From Solibacillus sp. FSL H8-0523 (GTDB lineage Bacteria > Bacillota > Bacilli > Bacillales_A > Planococcaceae), in contig NZ_CP150291.1 in NCBI RefSeq assembly GCF_038051985.1, forward strand, positions 2,666,001-2,730,000: DNA of 64,000 nt, read 5' to 3'. The notes under the pieces are model-generated. The model ran no database searches. It saw only the letters and a program-made list of their open reading frames with translations, and was not told where the DNA came from. Positions 7,525-16,848 of this stretch are shown here, in pieces. Within the stretch, counting starts at the first letter, position 1, and each line of letters starts with the position of its first letter. The translations under genes were made by a program, and so were the position numbers.

Positions 7525-9045
7525 TTAATTTGACATTTTCACTTCAGACATATCATGGAACCAGAATGGATACGATTTTAAACCTGATACCGCTTTATCT
7601 GTGCCCCAAATTACTTGGTAGTCTGCAATATAAACAGCCGCTGCTTCCTCTGTTAAAATGCTTTGTGCCTGCTTGAAGTACTCTACTTGCTTATCTGGAT
7701 CCGTTTCAAGTAATACTTCACTCATCGCTTTATCAAAGTTTGCATTGTTGAATCGGAAGAAGTTTTCACCATCGTTCGTTGAAATGTAATCATTTAAAAT
7801 TTCATAAGCAGATGGGCGACCTGTTAAATCGATAGCCGTCATTTCATAGTCACGACCGAAATACACACGCTCTAACCAAATACCCCATTCGACTACTTCA
7901 ATTTCAACATTAATACCGATTGCCTTTAAATTTTCAACGACAATTTGTGCAATGTTTCCATATATTGCGTTGTGAGATGATACCGTAATTTTTGTTGAGA
8001 AGCCATCCGCATAACCTGCTTCTGCTAGGAGCGATTTCGCCTTTTCAACATCAAATTGCCAAACGTCTACAAGCTTCTCATCATGGTATTTACCCATAGC
8101 TGGACTCATATTTGAGCCAAGTTTCACCGCTTGCCCGTTAAATACAGAGCTTATAATATCGTCTTTATTAATCGCCATTGCAATCGCTTGACGTACTTTC
8201 ACATTATTAAACGGTTCTTTCTCTTCATTAAATGTAACAACTAACGATGAGTTATTTTGCTGTTTCGTCGTATTAAATTCATCCGTTACTTCATCCATAC
8301 GCGCCCAAGGTACACCTGTTAAATCAACTTCATTTGCAAGTAACGCCATAATCGCCGCTTGATCATCTGATTGGAAGTTAAACGTTACTTTATTTAAATA
8401 CGGTAAACCGTCACGCCAGTAGTCTTCATTTTTCTTCAGCACTAAATTCATACCTGGAGCATATTTCTCATATGCGAAGGGCCCTGTACCGATTGGGTTT
8501 TCATTATGTTTGCCATCATTTGTAGCAGGTACAATACCTGATGTTAATGCTGTTAGTGCATATAAGAAGTTTGAATTCGGCTCTTTTAATGTAAATTTAA
8601 ATGTCTTATCGTCCACAACTTCTGTTGAAACGACATTATCAAAATTATTTTTCATTTTCTCTCCACCGTTTGTACCCATTAAACGATCAAACGTATATTT
8701 CACATCATCCACCGTTAAATCTGAACCATCATGGAATTTCACACCTTGTCGAATCGTAAATGTGTACTCTAACCCATCATCCGATACTTCATACTTTTCT
8801 GCTAACGCTTCTCGCAACGAGCCGTCAGTATTTGGAGCCATTAATCCTTCAAACATATTTAAAATCATTTGGAATGAAATCGACGCAGTTGCTTTATGTG
8901 GATCTAAAAAATCTGGATCATCATTTACACGCACGATAATTTCTTGCGCATCATCCCCTGAAGAGCTACTGTTTGTATTATCAGAACACGCTGCTAATAC
9001 AGCAGCAACTAACACCATTAAAAACAATAGAGCATATTTTTTCAT
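7525..9045 (-). CDS. Peptide-type ABC transporter substrate-binding lipoprotein (DppA/OppA family)
   Basis: Extracellular solute-binding protein, family 5, 506 residues. The signal peptide ends in the lipobox LAAC (lipidated Cys near residue 20). Then come an Asp/Ser-rich tether, LDPHKATASISFQMILNMF, and the family signature region KYEVSDDGLEYTFTIRQGVKFHDGS. It captures a peptide or peptide-like compound for the two permeases and two ATPases of this operon. The specificity (di- or oligopeptide, or another amide) cannot be read from sequence alone. Confidence 0.94.
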   Translation of the reverse strand: MKKYALLFLMVLVAAVLAACSDNTNSSSSGDDAQEIIVRVNDDPDFLDPHKATASISFQMILNMFEGLMAPNTDGSLREALAEKYEVSDDGLEYTFTIRQGVKFHDGSDLTVDDVKYTFDRLMGTNGGEKMKNNFDNVVSTEVVDDKTFKFTLKEPNSNFLYALTALTSGIVPATNDGKHNENPIGTGPFAYEKYAPGMNLVLKKNEDYWRDGLPYLNKVTFNFQSDDQAAIMALLANEVDLTGVPWARMDEVTDEFNTTKQQNNSSLVVTFNEEKEPFNNVKVRQAIAMAINKDDIISSVFNGQAVKLGSNMSPAMGKYHDEKLVDVWQFDVEKAKSLLAEAGYADGFSTKITVSSHNAIYGNIAQIVVENLKAIGINVEIEVVEWGIWLERVYFGRDYEMTAIDLTGRPSAYEILNDYISTNDGENFFRFNNANFDKAMSEVLLETDPDKQVEYFKQAQSILTEEAAAVYIADYQVIWGTDKAVSGLKSYPFWFHDMSEVKMSN

Positions 9046-9056
9046 TGAAATGCCTC

Positions 9057-10019
9057 CTATTTTCGGATACTTTCATAACTCTCAACATTTGCTAAACGCT
9101 TAGAACCTTTCACTGCACAAACGATTGCTTGCTCCATTGCTTCAATAGCAAACTGCCCTAAATAATCAAGTGGATATTGCTTTTCTCCTGTTCCTAGTAC
9201 AAAAATCGTATCCCCATCAAACATTGTATGCACTGGGTAAATAGTATGAGCAAGTGCATTATGCGTCAGCTGTGCAAGCTTTTTCGCTTCTGCTTTTGTC
9301 AACTTTGCATTGATGGCAACAGCACCAATTGTCGTATTAGCACCTGGCGTTGTTTGGACGTTTGCATTTTGCTTTAGTAAAGTGCAGCTATCCAGCCATT
9401 CCCCCGACGCATGATTGCGACTCCCTGCGATTGTTTCATTTGTTATAGGATCCTTTACATCTCCAACAGCATTGACCGCAACAATTGCACCCACAACTAA
9501 GTCATTCTCGCCTTGAATAGAGCTCGAGCCTAATCCCCCTTTCATAAAGTGTGCGATACCAGCCAATTTCCCAACAGTCGCGCCATAGCCAACGCCTACA
9601 TTGCCATTGTCAAAAGGACCAGTCATGGCACCTTGTGCAGCTTCATAACCCATTTCTTTTGTCGCGAATGCGGTCGAGCTACCAATCAGTAAGTCAAAAA
9701 TAACTGCTCCTGGTACGATGGGTATAGTTGCCACCTCAACAAATAAGCCAATTTGCTGTTCCGCCAAATATTTCATCACACCTGAAGCTGCTTCCAATCC
9801 GAAGGCACTACCACCTGCTAATGTAATCGCATGTACTTTTTCTACTCCGTTAATGGGATCAAGCGCATCAGTTTCACGCGTACCTGGTGCAGAACCACGC
9901 ACATCCACACCGCAAACAGCTCCATCCTTCGCTACAATGACTGTACAACCTGTCACACCCTGTTCATCAACGGCATGCCCGACTGTAATCCCTGCTACAT
10001 CGGTTATGTTGTTATACAT
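9057..10019 (-). CDS. P1 family (S58) self-processing aminopeptidase/amidohydrolase
   Basis: Member of the DmpA/BapA/NylC family of N-terminal nucleophile hydrolases, which cleave themselves into two chains and then hydrolyse N-terminal residues from peptides, beta-peptides or amide oligomers. Visible: ITDVAGITVGHA at the start, VRGSAPGTRETD near 40-51, LAGGSAFGLEAA near 68-78, and NTTIG with the expected self-cleavage between Asn228 and Thr229, making Thr229 the nucleophile. 320 residues, no signal peptide, so cytoplasmic. Its start overlaps the end of the DppF-type ATPase gene, so it probably acts on what the transporter brings in. Confidence 0.88.
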   Translation of the reverse strand: MYNNITDVAGITVGHAVDEQGVTGCTVIVAKDGAVCGVDVRGSAPGTRETDALDPINGVEKVHAITLAGGSAFGLEAASGVMKYLAEQQIGLFVEVATIPIVPGAVIFDLLIGSSTAFATKEMGYEAAQGAMTGPFDNGNVGVGYGATVGKLAGIAHFMKGGLGSSSIQGENDLVVGAIVAVNAVGDVKDPITNETIAGSRNHASGEWLDSCTLLKQNANVQTTPGANTTIGAVAINAKLTKAEAKKLAQLTHNALAHTIYPVHTMFDGDTIFVLGTGEKQYPLDYLGQFAIEAMEQAIVCAVKGSKRLANVESYESIRK

Positions 10020-10998
10020 CCGTTACTCCCTCCTCGTATAAAAAACAAGCGACTTGCTGCGCATCTGAACCTTGAAGAACCGGCTTCTGTTGCTGGCATT
10101 GCGGCATTACATGAGGACATCGCGTATGAAATACACAACCGATTGGCGGATTCATCAGATTAGGTAAATCTCCTTTTAAAGGAATTGTCTCTCGCTTTTT
10201 TGTGAAATCTATTACTGGAATGGCTTGAAGCAACGCCTTCGTGTAAGGATGCTTTGGTGTAGCAAATATGTTTTCCTTTTCACCGATTTCAACGATATTT
10301 CCTAAATACATGACTGCTACTCGGTCGCTAATATGCTTCACGACACTTAAATCATGCGAAATAAATAAATACGTTAAATCAAATTCTTCCTGCAAATCCA
10401 TCATTAAGTTCAGTACTTGTGATTGAACCGATACATCGAGTGCCGAAACAGGCTCATCACCAATAATAAACGCTGGATTAATCGCAAGTGCTCTTGCAAT
10501 CCCAATGCGTTGCCGCTGTCCACCTGAAAATTCATGCGGAAACTTATCGGCTGCATCTGCACGCATACCTACTTTTTCAAGAATTGTTAAGACGTGCTTT
10601 TGCCGCTCCTCTTTTGACATTGATAATTGAAGCTTCATTGGCTCTTGTAATATATCACCGACTCGCATGCGTGGATTAAGGGATGAAAACGGATCTTGGA
10701 ACACCATCTGCATCGCGTTTCGGTATTTTTGTAACTTGCTTCCTTTTAGCTTCGTAATAGGCGTATTGCGATAATAAATTTCTCCGCTCGTCGGCTCTGT
10801 TAACTTCAAAATTGTACGCCCAAGCGTTGATTTACCGGAGCCTGATTCTCCTACTACACCGAGTGTCTCCCCTTTATAAATAACGAGTGAAATATTATCG
10901 ACTGCTTTGACAACCTTTTTCTCCTCCTTCAAACTTTTTCGTTTTACAGGAAAATGTGTTTTCAAATTTTTCACTTCAATTAATATTTCACGCGTCAT
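10012..10998 (-). CDS. Peptide-type ABC transporter ATPase (DppF/OppF family)
   Basis: Cytoplasmic ATPase, 328 residues. Walker [10 protein letters not shown] (about 50), Q-loop [13 protein letters not shown], signature [15 protein letters not shown] (about 160) and Walker [13 protein letters not shown] are intact. The C-terminal oligopeptide-transporter extension has the Cys-rich [15 protein letters not shown] typical of Opp/Dpp ATPases (a likely iron-sulfur site). Overlaps the DppD-type gene upstream by 11 bases and the P1 peptidase gene downstream by 8. Confidence 0.95.
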   Translation of the reverse strand: MTREILIEVKNLKTHFPVKRKSLKEEKKVVKAVDNISLVIYKGETLGVVGESGSGKSTLGRTILKLTEPTSGEIYYRNTPITKLKGSKLQKYRNAMQMVFQDPFSSLNPRMRVGDILQEPMKLQLSMSKEERQKHVLTILEKVGMRADAADKFPHEFSGGQRQRIGIARALAINPAFIIGDEPVSALDVSVQSQVLNLMMDLQEEFDLTYLFISHDLSVVKHISDRVAVMYLGNIVEIGEKENIFATPKHPYTKALLQAIPVIDFTKKRETIPLKGDLPNLMNPPIGCVFHTRCPHVMPQCQQQKPVLQGSDAQQVACFLYEEGVTDV

Positions 10999-11995
10999 AA
11001 GCAGTCACTTCCTTTTCTTTATATAAATGACAACGCACCATCTGACCATCTCCAAAAATTTTTTCAGAAGGTATCATGCGCTCACAAATATCCATCGCAT
11101 ACTGACAGCGAGGGGCAAAGCGACAGCCAGCTGGGAAGTTTAAAGGAGACGGTACGGTGCCTGGAATTGTAGGCAATCGTCGCTCGTTCGTTGCAATTGA
11201 TGGCATCGTTTGAAGCAGTGCCGTCGTATAAGGATGTTTCGGTTCAGTAAATATTCGTTCTACCGGGCCAGACTCAACAATTTGACCCGCATACATGATC
11301 ATCACCCGATCTGCTGTTTCTGCTACAACGCCCATATCATGCGTAATAAACAAAATGGATGAACCGTGTTCTTCTTTCATTTTCAGCATTAATCGTAAAA
11401 TTTGCGCTTGAACCGTTACATCGAGTGCAGTCGTAGGTTCATCCGCTAATAATAGTTTCGGATTGTTAGCCATTGCCATCGCAATCATAACGCGCTGCCT
11501 CATCCCCCCTGATAATTGGTGCGGATATTCATGAATTACTTTTTCGGCATTCGCTATGCCCACTTCCTTTAACATCAATAATGCGATGGCAAAAGCCTGC
11601 TTTTTATCCACTTGTTGATGTCGGCGAATTCCTTCAACTAGCTGACTACTAATTTTAAAGACTGGATCAAGAGACGTCATCGGTTCTTGAAATATCATCG
11701 ACATTTCATTGCCACGTACACTGCTCATATCATCTAGCTTCATTTGTAATAAATCTTTGCCATTCAACAAAATTTCCCCAGATGTAATGCGACCAGGCGG
11801 CATTTGTAAAAGGCGCATAATGGCAAGCGATGTCACACTTTTACCACTGCCTGATTCGCCTACAAGTGCCAACGTCTCCCCTTCAAATACTTGAAAGCTA
11901 ACCGCTTCGACAACATTCGCTTGCTTACCGTTTGCCAAATCAAACGATATCGATAAATTAGCGACTTGTAATACAGCTTTTTTGTGCTCGGTCAT
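10988..11995 (-). CDS. Peptide-type ABC transporter ATPase (DppD/OppD family)
   Basis: Second ATPase of the importer, 335 residues. Walker [12 protein letters not shown], signature [16 protein letters not shown] and Walker [15 protein letters not shown] are intact, and the C-terminal [15 protein letters not shown] cluster is present. GSGKSVTS rather than GSGKST and the SGGMRQR signature distinguish D-type from F-type subunits. Lies 7 bases after the aldehyde dehydrogenase gene and overlaps the F-type ATPase gene. Confidence 0.95.
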   Translation of the reverse strand: MTEHKKAVLQVANLSISFDLANGKQANVVEAVSFQVFEGETLALVGESGSGKSVTSLAIMRLLQMPPGRITSGEILLNGKDLLQMKLDDMSSVRGNEMSMIFQEPMTSLDPVFKISSQLVEGIRRHQQVDKKQAFAIALLMLKEVGIANAEKVIHEYPHQLSGGMRQRVMIAMAMANNPKLLLADEPTTALDVTVQAQILRLMLKMKEEHGSSILFITHDMGVVAETADRVMIMYAGQIVESGPVERIFTEPKHPYTTALLQTMPSIATNERRLPTIPGTVPSPLNFPAGCRFAPRCQYAMDICERMIPSEKIFGDGQMVRCHLYKEKEVTAYDA

Positions 11996-12001
11996 CGGCG
12001 A

Positions 12002-13447
12002 TTACCTCCCATGAACGTTGTAACGAATCGCGATATTTTTCATTTGCGTATAGTTACGTATTGCAACTAATCCCTTTTCTCGTCCGATTCCGCTCTTTTT
12101 ATAGCCTCCAAACGGCATTTGAATACCGCCCGCTGCACCGTAATTATTAATGAACACTTGCCCAGCCTTTATACGACTTGCCATGAAATGCGCGACGTCA
12201 ATATCGCGTGTCCAAACACCAGCTACTAACCCGTAATCTGTACTATTGGCAAGCTGTAGTGCTTCCTCTACCGTTTCAAATGTAAAAACAGTTAATACAG
12301 GACCAAAAATTTCTTCGACCGCAAGTGGATGCGTTACATCAAGTCCATCTACAATTGTGGGCTCCACATAATAGCCATCCTCATAGTTTTCTACACGTAA
12401 AGCTTTGCCGCCAATTAACACTTCACCATCGCGCTGCGCTAGCTCTAACAAGGCCGTAATTTTTTTGAATTGGTTCGCATTTAAGAGCGGACCCATATCT
12501 AAATTTTGCTCCCCTGCCCCAATGCGGATTTGCTGAAAGCGTTCAACAAGCTTCGCACAAAATGTTTCTTTGTATGATTTTTCAATTAATAAGCGTGCAC
12601 CTGCTGAACATGTTTGGCCTGCGTTTTGAATAATCGCACGCATAACCCCCTCAAGTGCAAGCTCCTCATTCACATCTGCAAATACAATGTTCGGTGACTT
12701 GCCACCAAGTTCTAACGTTACAGGTACAATGTTTTTAGCTGCTGCTTGCATAACAGCAATGCCTGTAGGTACGGAGCCCGTAAACGTTATTTGATGAATG
12801 CTTGAGTGACTCGATAAATAAGCCCCTACATCTTTACCAAACCCTGTCACATGCTGAATAATGCCTTTCGGTAGTCGCGCATTTAACCATTTCACTAGCT
12901 CATGCGTCGTTAATGGCGTATCTTCAGCGCTCTTAACAATTACTGCATTGCCTGTCGCAATCGCCGCGGCTACACTGCGTGAAGTAATTTGGATTGGATA
13001 ATTCCACGGCACAATATGTACTGTCACGCCAATGGGTTCCAATACGACCGCATTGAAAATCCCGTCTTCAATCGGAATTGTGTCACCCATTACTTTATCT
13101 GCCGCACCACCATAAAATTCAAAGTAACGTGCTGCCGCTTCAATATCGCCACGTGCTTGTTGTAATGGTTTCCCCACATCTAAGCTTTCCAACTGCGCAA
13201 AATGTTCCGCGTTTTGGCGAATAAATTGAGCAAGCTCCACTAATATTTGGCCACGCTCGAATGGCTTTACACTACGCCATTCCTCACTTTCAAAAGCCTC
13301 ATTTGCTATACGGACCGCGTCATCAATTTGTTCATTCGTTGCATTCGCAATTGTTACGAGTGGCTTCCCAGTGGAGGGGTTATAAACCGTTATTTTCTCT
13401 TCTCCCTCGACCCATTTACCATTTATACACATCGGAATATGTTCCAT
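12002..13447 (-). CDS. NAD(P)-dependent aldehyde dehydrogenase
   Basis: Oxidises an aldehyde to the acid. The 481-residue protein shows the Rossmann motif ITFTGSVPTGIAVMQAA, the catalytic glutamate in VTLELGGKSPNIVFAD (near 250) and the catalytic cysteine in NAGQTCSAGARLLIE (near 285), plus EEIFGPVLTVFTF near 380. It resembles betaine-aldehyde and gamma-aminobutyraldehyde dehydrogenases, but the substrate is not fixed by sequence. Lies 15 bases after the SDR gene, so an alcohol-to-aldehyde-to-acid route is possible. Confidence 0.9.
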   Translation of the reverse strand: MEHIPMCINGKWVEGEEKITVYNPSTGKPLVTIANATNEQIDDAVRIANEAFESEEWRSVKPFERGQILVELAQFIRQNAEHFAQLESLDVGKPLQQARGDIEAAARYFEFYGGAADKVMGDTIPIEDGIFNAVVLEPIGVTVHIVPWNYPIQITSRSVAAAIATGNAVIVKSAEDTPLTTHELVKWLNARLPKGIIQHVTGFGKDVGAYLSSHSSIHQITFTGSVPTGIAVMQAAAKNIVPVTLELGGKSPNIVFADVNEELALEGVMRAIIQNAGQTCSAGARLLIEKSYKETFCAKLVERFQQIRIGAGEQNLDMGPLLNANQFKKITALLELAQRDGEVLIGGKALRVENYEDGYYVEPTIVDGLDVTHPLAVEEIFGPVLTVFTFETVEEALQLANSTDYGLVAGVWTRDIDVAHFMASRIKAGQVFINNYGAAGGIQMPFGGYKKSGIGREKGLVAIRNYTQMKNIAIRYNVHGR

Positions 13448-13462
13448 CGTTTGTCACCCTTT

Positions 13463-14179
13463 CTATAAGCCGCGTCCACCATCGACATGAAGTGTCGTTC
13501 CCGTAATAATGTTTGATTGCTCTTGCAATAAAAAGCGCACTGCATTAGCAATATCTTGCGGTTCAATTAATCGACCGAGCGGAACCGAGGAAGCAAAAAT
13601 TTGTGCCTTCGCTTGCTCTACATCAGTACCTACTGCCGCAAATTGCCCAAGCATAGACGTGTTTGCCGGCCCTGGATGAATTGTGTTGACGCGCACATTA
13701 TAAGGAGCTAATTCAATTGCCATCGCTCTAGAAAAGCTTTCAGCCGCACCTTTAGACGCGATATATGCTTGAAGCCCTGGTCGAGGGCGTACAGCTGAAA
13801 TCGAAGCAATATTAATAATGACACCATCGTTTGCTTCTTTCATTTTCGGAACAACTGCTTTTGCTAATAAAAATAAGCTCTTTACATTGACGTTCATTAA
13901 TTTATCCCAATAATCAGCTGATACCTCTTCAATCGGTGTTGCGGCTTGTGCTAAGCCATGTACATTAATAAGTCCGTACACATTCGAAAGTGATTCGACA
14001 ATTGTTGTTATCTTTTCCTCATCGGTTACATCACATTGTTTATAATGAAAATTTGGCTGCTCGAGTGGCTGCTCTGTTGCTAAATCAAGTCCGACTACTT
14101 CATAATTTTCCATTAATAGCTGTTGAACAATTACTTGACCCATGCCACCAGCAGCACCTGTTACTATTACAGTTTTCAT
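13463..14179 (-). CDS. Short-chain dehydrogenase/reductase
   Basis: NAD(P)-dependent oxidoreductase of the classical SDR family, 238 residues. Cofactor motif TGAAGGMG near residue 8, NVHGLA in place of NNAG, catalytic Ser in NIASISAVRP, and catalytic YIASKGAAESF (Tyr and Lys) are present; the C-terminus ends TLHVDGGRGL. The ATG at 14179 has an AGAGGTG site 6 bases upstream that overlaps the end of the preceding gene. Member of the catabolic operon; substrate unknown. Confidence 0.88.
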   Translation of the reverse strand: MKTVIVTGAAGGMGQVIVQQLLMENYEVVGLDLATEQPLEQPNFHYKQCDVTDEEKITTIVESLSNVYGLINVHGLAQAATPIEEVSADYWDKLMNVNVKSLFLLAKAVVPKMKEANDGVIINIASISAVRPRPGLQAYIASKGAAESFSRAMAIELAPYNVRVNTIHPGPANTSMLGQFAAVGTDVEQAKAQIFASSVPLGRLIEPQDIANAVRFLLQEQSNIITGTTLHVDGGRGL

Positions 14180-14180
14180 A

Positions 14181-15254
14181 TTAGACACCTCTCATTTCAT
14201 AGCAGCCTTTTAAAGCCATGCAAATTGCTTCGCCCATTTGTTGCGTCGTTGCTGTACCGCCAATATCTGCAGTTTTCACTTCGCTTTGCGCTAACACTTG
14301 CTCAATCGCTTGCACAACAAGTTGCTCCAAATCAGGACGCCCAACATGCCCAAGCAGCAATGCAAGTGACCAAATTTGAGCAATTGGATTAGCGATGCCA
14401 CGCCCAGCAATATCAGGAGCTGAACCATGTACAGGCTCGAACATTGAGGGATACGTGCGTGTCGGATTAATGTTACCAGACGGAGAAAGTCCTAACCCTC
14501 CGATAATGGCCGATCCTAAGTCTGATAAAATATCACCAAATAAATTGGAAGCGACAACGACCTCAAATTCCTCTGGGCGTTCTACAAAGTAAGCAACGAG
14601 CGCATCGATATAATAACTTTTTAGTTGCAGTTGCGGATAGCGGCTCATCGTTTCTTGAACAATAGCATCCCAAAATTTCATTGTATGAGTGACCGCGTTC
14701 GATTTTGTTGCACTTGTTACCGTCGACTTTTTATATTTCAGCGCATAATCACATGCAGCACTCACAATATTAGCGATGCCTTCTTTCGTCATCACCGTAT
14801 TTTGTATCGCTAGTTCACGCTCTGTTCCACCGTATAACCGGCCACCGCTATTGGAATATTCACCTTCCGTATTTTCACGGAAAATAACGAAATCAATTGG
14901 TTCCTTTGTTGCAAGCGGTGAAGCAATACCTGGCAGCGATTTTACTGGTCGGAAGTTGACATATTGCTGAAACTGTTTACGAATAGGCATAATAAGCTCC
15001 CAAACGGTTACATCGTCTGGTACGCGTGCATCACCAATTGCACCAAATAAGATTGCATCATATTGTGCAAGCGTTTCCAGACCATCTTTCGGCATCATAC
15101 GCCCTGTTTGTAAATAATAGACGGAATCCCAATGAAACGTCATTGTCTCCACTTCAAGGGTTTTATCAAGCGTCTGCAATGTATCCAATACTGTTAGCGC
15201 CTGTTCCATTACTTCTGGACCAATGCCATCTCCTGGGATTACAGCAATTTTCAT
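14181..15254 (-). CDS. Tartrate/D-malate dehydrogenase-like (isopropylmalate dehydrogenase superfamily)
   Basis: Metal- and NAD-dependent beta-decarboxylating dehydrogenase, 357 residues. It opens MKIAVIPGDGIGPEVM. The segment FRENTEGEYSNSGGRLY followed by GTERELAIQNTVMT matches the tartrate/D-malate dehydrogenase branch rather than LeuB. The Asp metal ligands lie in ASNLFGDILSDLGSAIIGGLG. The start overlaps the M20 hydrolase stop (ATGA). LeuB itself cannot be excluded, but no other leucine gene is nearby. Confidence 0.83.
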   Translation of the reverse strand: MKIAVIPGDGIGPEVMEQALTVLDTLQTLDKTLEVETMTFHWDSVYYLQTGRMMPKDGLETLAQYDAILFGAIGDARVPDDVTVWELIMPIRKQFQQYVNFRPVKSLPGIASPLATKEPIDFVIFRENTEGEYSNSGGRLYGGTERELAIQNTVMTKEGIANIVSAACDYALKYKKSTVTSATKSNAVTHTMKFWDAIVQETMSRYPQLQLKSYYIDALVAYFVERPEEFEVVVASNLFGDILSDLGSAIIGGLGLSPSGNINPTRTYPSMFEPVHGSAPDIAGRGIANPIAQIWSLALLLGHVGRPDLEQLVVQAIEQVLAQSEVKTADIGGTATTQQMGEAICMALKGCYEMRGV

Positions 15255-16480
15255 TGGTCGTCACCTGCCAAAAATAATAATGCCGCTTTTCGATAAATTG
15301 CAGTTGTTTCCGCCAACTCTTCAATATCTACATATTCATTTATTTGATGTGGTATGTCACGATCCCCTGCGCCAATCGTTACAATCGGTATTCCGTGCAC
15401 ATGTAAAAATGTGCCATCTGTCGCCCCTGGTACACCATTATAAATTGGCTCCTTTTGTAGCACTTGTTTTACAGCATGATGCACTACTTCAACGATTGGA
15501 TTTGTTCGTTCTGTAGATGTAGCTGGTCGATTATCGAGCACCGTTAGTTCCACTTTAAAGTCAGGGTCGGATTCTTTCATACGGGCAATAATCGCTTCAA
15601 TTTTAGCTAGTAGCTCATCATGGTTTTGTGCCGGAACAGTTCGAATATCTAGCGTCGTCATACATTGATCCGGTATAACATTAATTTGAGCATCACCTAT
15701 TACAGGCGCCTGTAAAATTGTCGGAGTAATCGAAGGCCATTTCAGAAACGGGTCCTCTCCTAAACGCTCTTGCTCTTCCTTTTCTAGCTTCTCCATTTCT
15801 GTAATAAAGCGTGCCATACGCCAGTTCGGGTTAATACCGCTCCATGAAATCGCGCCGTGTGCCATTTTGCCATAAATATCGACGCGCAAGCGGATGGCGC
15901 CACGCTGTGCAATGCACACTTGGTTTTCTTCAGGCTCACAAATAATCGCCCCATCTACTCCATCTGCCCAGCCTTGTGCGATAAAATGCTTAATACCAAG
16001 CATAAGCCCTTCCTCATCACATGGAATGCATAAAATAATTTTACCTGTAAATTCTTCTTGATCGAGCAATATCGATTGTACAGCTGTAATCATGCATGCT
16101 AAGTTGCCTTTTGTATCATTTGTCCCACGACCATACATGCGTCCCGTAATGATTTCAGCGCCAAACGGGTCATAAGTCCATGCATCGCGGTTTCCTTCCG
16201 TAACAACATCCGTATGCCCTTCAAACAAAAGTGTTTTACCAGGCTTTTTTGAATCGATAATGCCAATGACATTTGGTCTACCTGGCGCTACCTCTTCCAT
16301 ATGCACTTCAATGCCTAAATTTAAATTCCGTAAATACTCGGCAACGTAATTTGCTACTTCCTGTTCATTTCCTTTGCCATCATTTCGAAAAACGCTTTCA
16401 ATTTGTACCAGCTTTTGTGTCAATGCAATGACTGTCTTTCGATCTCGTACATATGTTGCAGATTGTTTCGTATCAACCAT
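15251..16480 (-). CDS. M20 family metallopeptidase/deacylase (ArgE/DapE/CPG2 type)
   Basis: Two-zinc amidohydrolase, 409 residues. Zinc ligands are visible in LLFEGHTDVV (His/Asp near 95), YGRGTNDTKGNLAC (bridging Asp), PCDEEGLMLG (catalytic Glu pair) and GATDGTFLHVHGIP (C-terminal His). A lid domain lies between. Members remove acyl groups or C-terminal residues from small peptides such as N-acetylornithine or N-succinyl-diaminopimelate. First gene of the 11-gene operon, behind AGGGGTG and a CodY-like site. The precise substrate is unknown. Confidence 0.87.
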   Translation of the reverse strand: MVDTKQSATYVRDRKTVIALTQKLVQIESVFRNDGKGNEQEVANYVAEYLRNLNLGIEVHMEEVAPGRPNVIGIIDSKKPGKTLLFEGHTDVVTEGNRDAWTYDPFGAEIITGRMYGRGTNDTKGNLACMITAVQSILLDQEEFTGKIILCIPCDEEGLMLGIKHFIAQGWADGVDGAIICEPEENQVCIAQRGAIRLRVDIYGKMAHGAISWSGINPNWRMARFITEMEKLEKEEQERLGEDPFLKWPSITPTILQAPVIGDAQINVIPDQCMTTLDIRTVPAQNHDELLAKIEAIIARMKESDPDFKVELTVLDNRPATSTERTNPIVEVVHHAVKQVLQKEPIYNGVPGATDGTFLHVHGIPIVTIGAGDRDIPHQINEYVDIEELAETTAIYRKAALLFLAGDDQ

Positions 16481-16499
16481 ATGAACACCCCTATTTCTG

Positions 16500-16514
16500 A
16501 ATTTTCTGAAATAA
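16500..16514 (-). promoter_or_regulatory. CodY-like operator in the catabolic operon leader
   Basis: The plus strand reads AATTTTCTGAAATAA, matching 12 of 15 bases of the CodY box AATTTTCWGAAAATT. A second, weaker overlapping copy extends toward the start codon. It lies about 20 bases before the M20 gene ATG and just after a candidate -10 (minus strand TACAAT, 16527-16532). CodY represses peptide uptake and amino acid catabolism in Bacillales when branched-chain amino acids and GTP are plentiful, which fits the operon. Confidence 0.45.
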
Positions 16515-16800
16515 ATTAAAGGATTTATTGTAACACTGTTATATTCACCTTAATATTTGACATTACTTTAAATATTCCTTCTTTTATTTGGTTAATCACC
16601 ATAAAGTGGGGGATGACAAGATAAAGAATAAACGCCGCCTCGCGCTTGATTGCGCGCTCTTCACTTTATGACGAGTGTAAAACGAATGATTGGTGGGCCT
16701 CGCAAACGGCAATCAATCAAGTGAAATTTTATTAGAAAAAGCAACCCGACGTTACGGTGATAAACCTTTTAAAATCGGGTAGGAGAGTTTGTGGGCACAA
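16515..16800. other. Unexplained gene-free stretch between the catabolic operon and efp
   Basis: No convincing gene is present; the longest plus-strand frames are about 20-30 codons without good ribosome sites. Seen: an 11-bp palindrome TAACACTGTTA (16531-16541) at the presumed operon promoter; an inverted repeat CATAAAGTG/CACTTTATG around 16600-16680; and an inverted CTTGATTG/CAATCAAG pair near 16648-16722. A GC-richer patch (about 16630-16720) stands out from its surroundings. It may be a scar from loss of spoIIIAA/AB and insertion of the operon. Confidence 0.4.
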
Positions 16801-16804
16801 AAAA

Positions 16805-16833
16805 ACATGCTGAAGCAATTGCCTTCAGCATGT
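16805..16833. terminator. Bidirectional Rho-independent terminator after efp
   Basis: Perfect 11-bp stem ACATGCTGAAG/CTTCAGCATGT with a 7-base loop, flanked by an A-run on the left and a T-run on the right, so it can act in both directions. On the minus strand it ends the yqhR-aroQ-peptidase-efp transcripts. Confidence 0.92.
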
Positions 16834-16848
16834 TTTTTTGTTTTTATA

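Noticed and set aside
8510-9103. Plus-strand 197-codon open frame opposite the substrate-binding protein gene
   Set aside because: It lies entirely antisense to a clear lipoprotein gene, has no ribosome site and no recognisable domain. Long antisense frames arise from codon bias.
16620-16760. Small proteins on the plus strand after efp (for example the short frame ending KATRRYGDKPFKIG)
   Set aside because: Only 20-30 codons, no ribosome site, and no match to SpoIIIAA, SpoIIIAB or YqhV that I can recognise.
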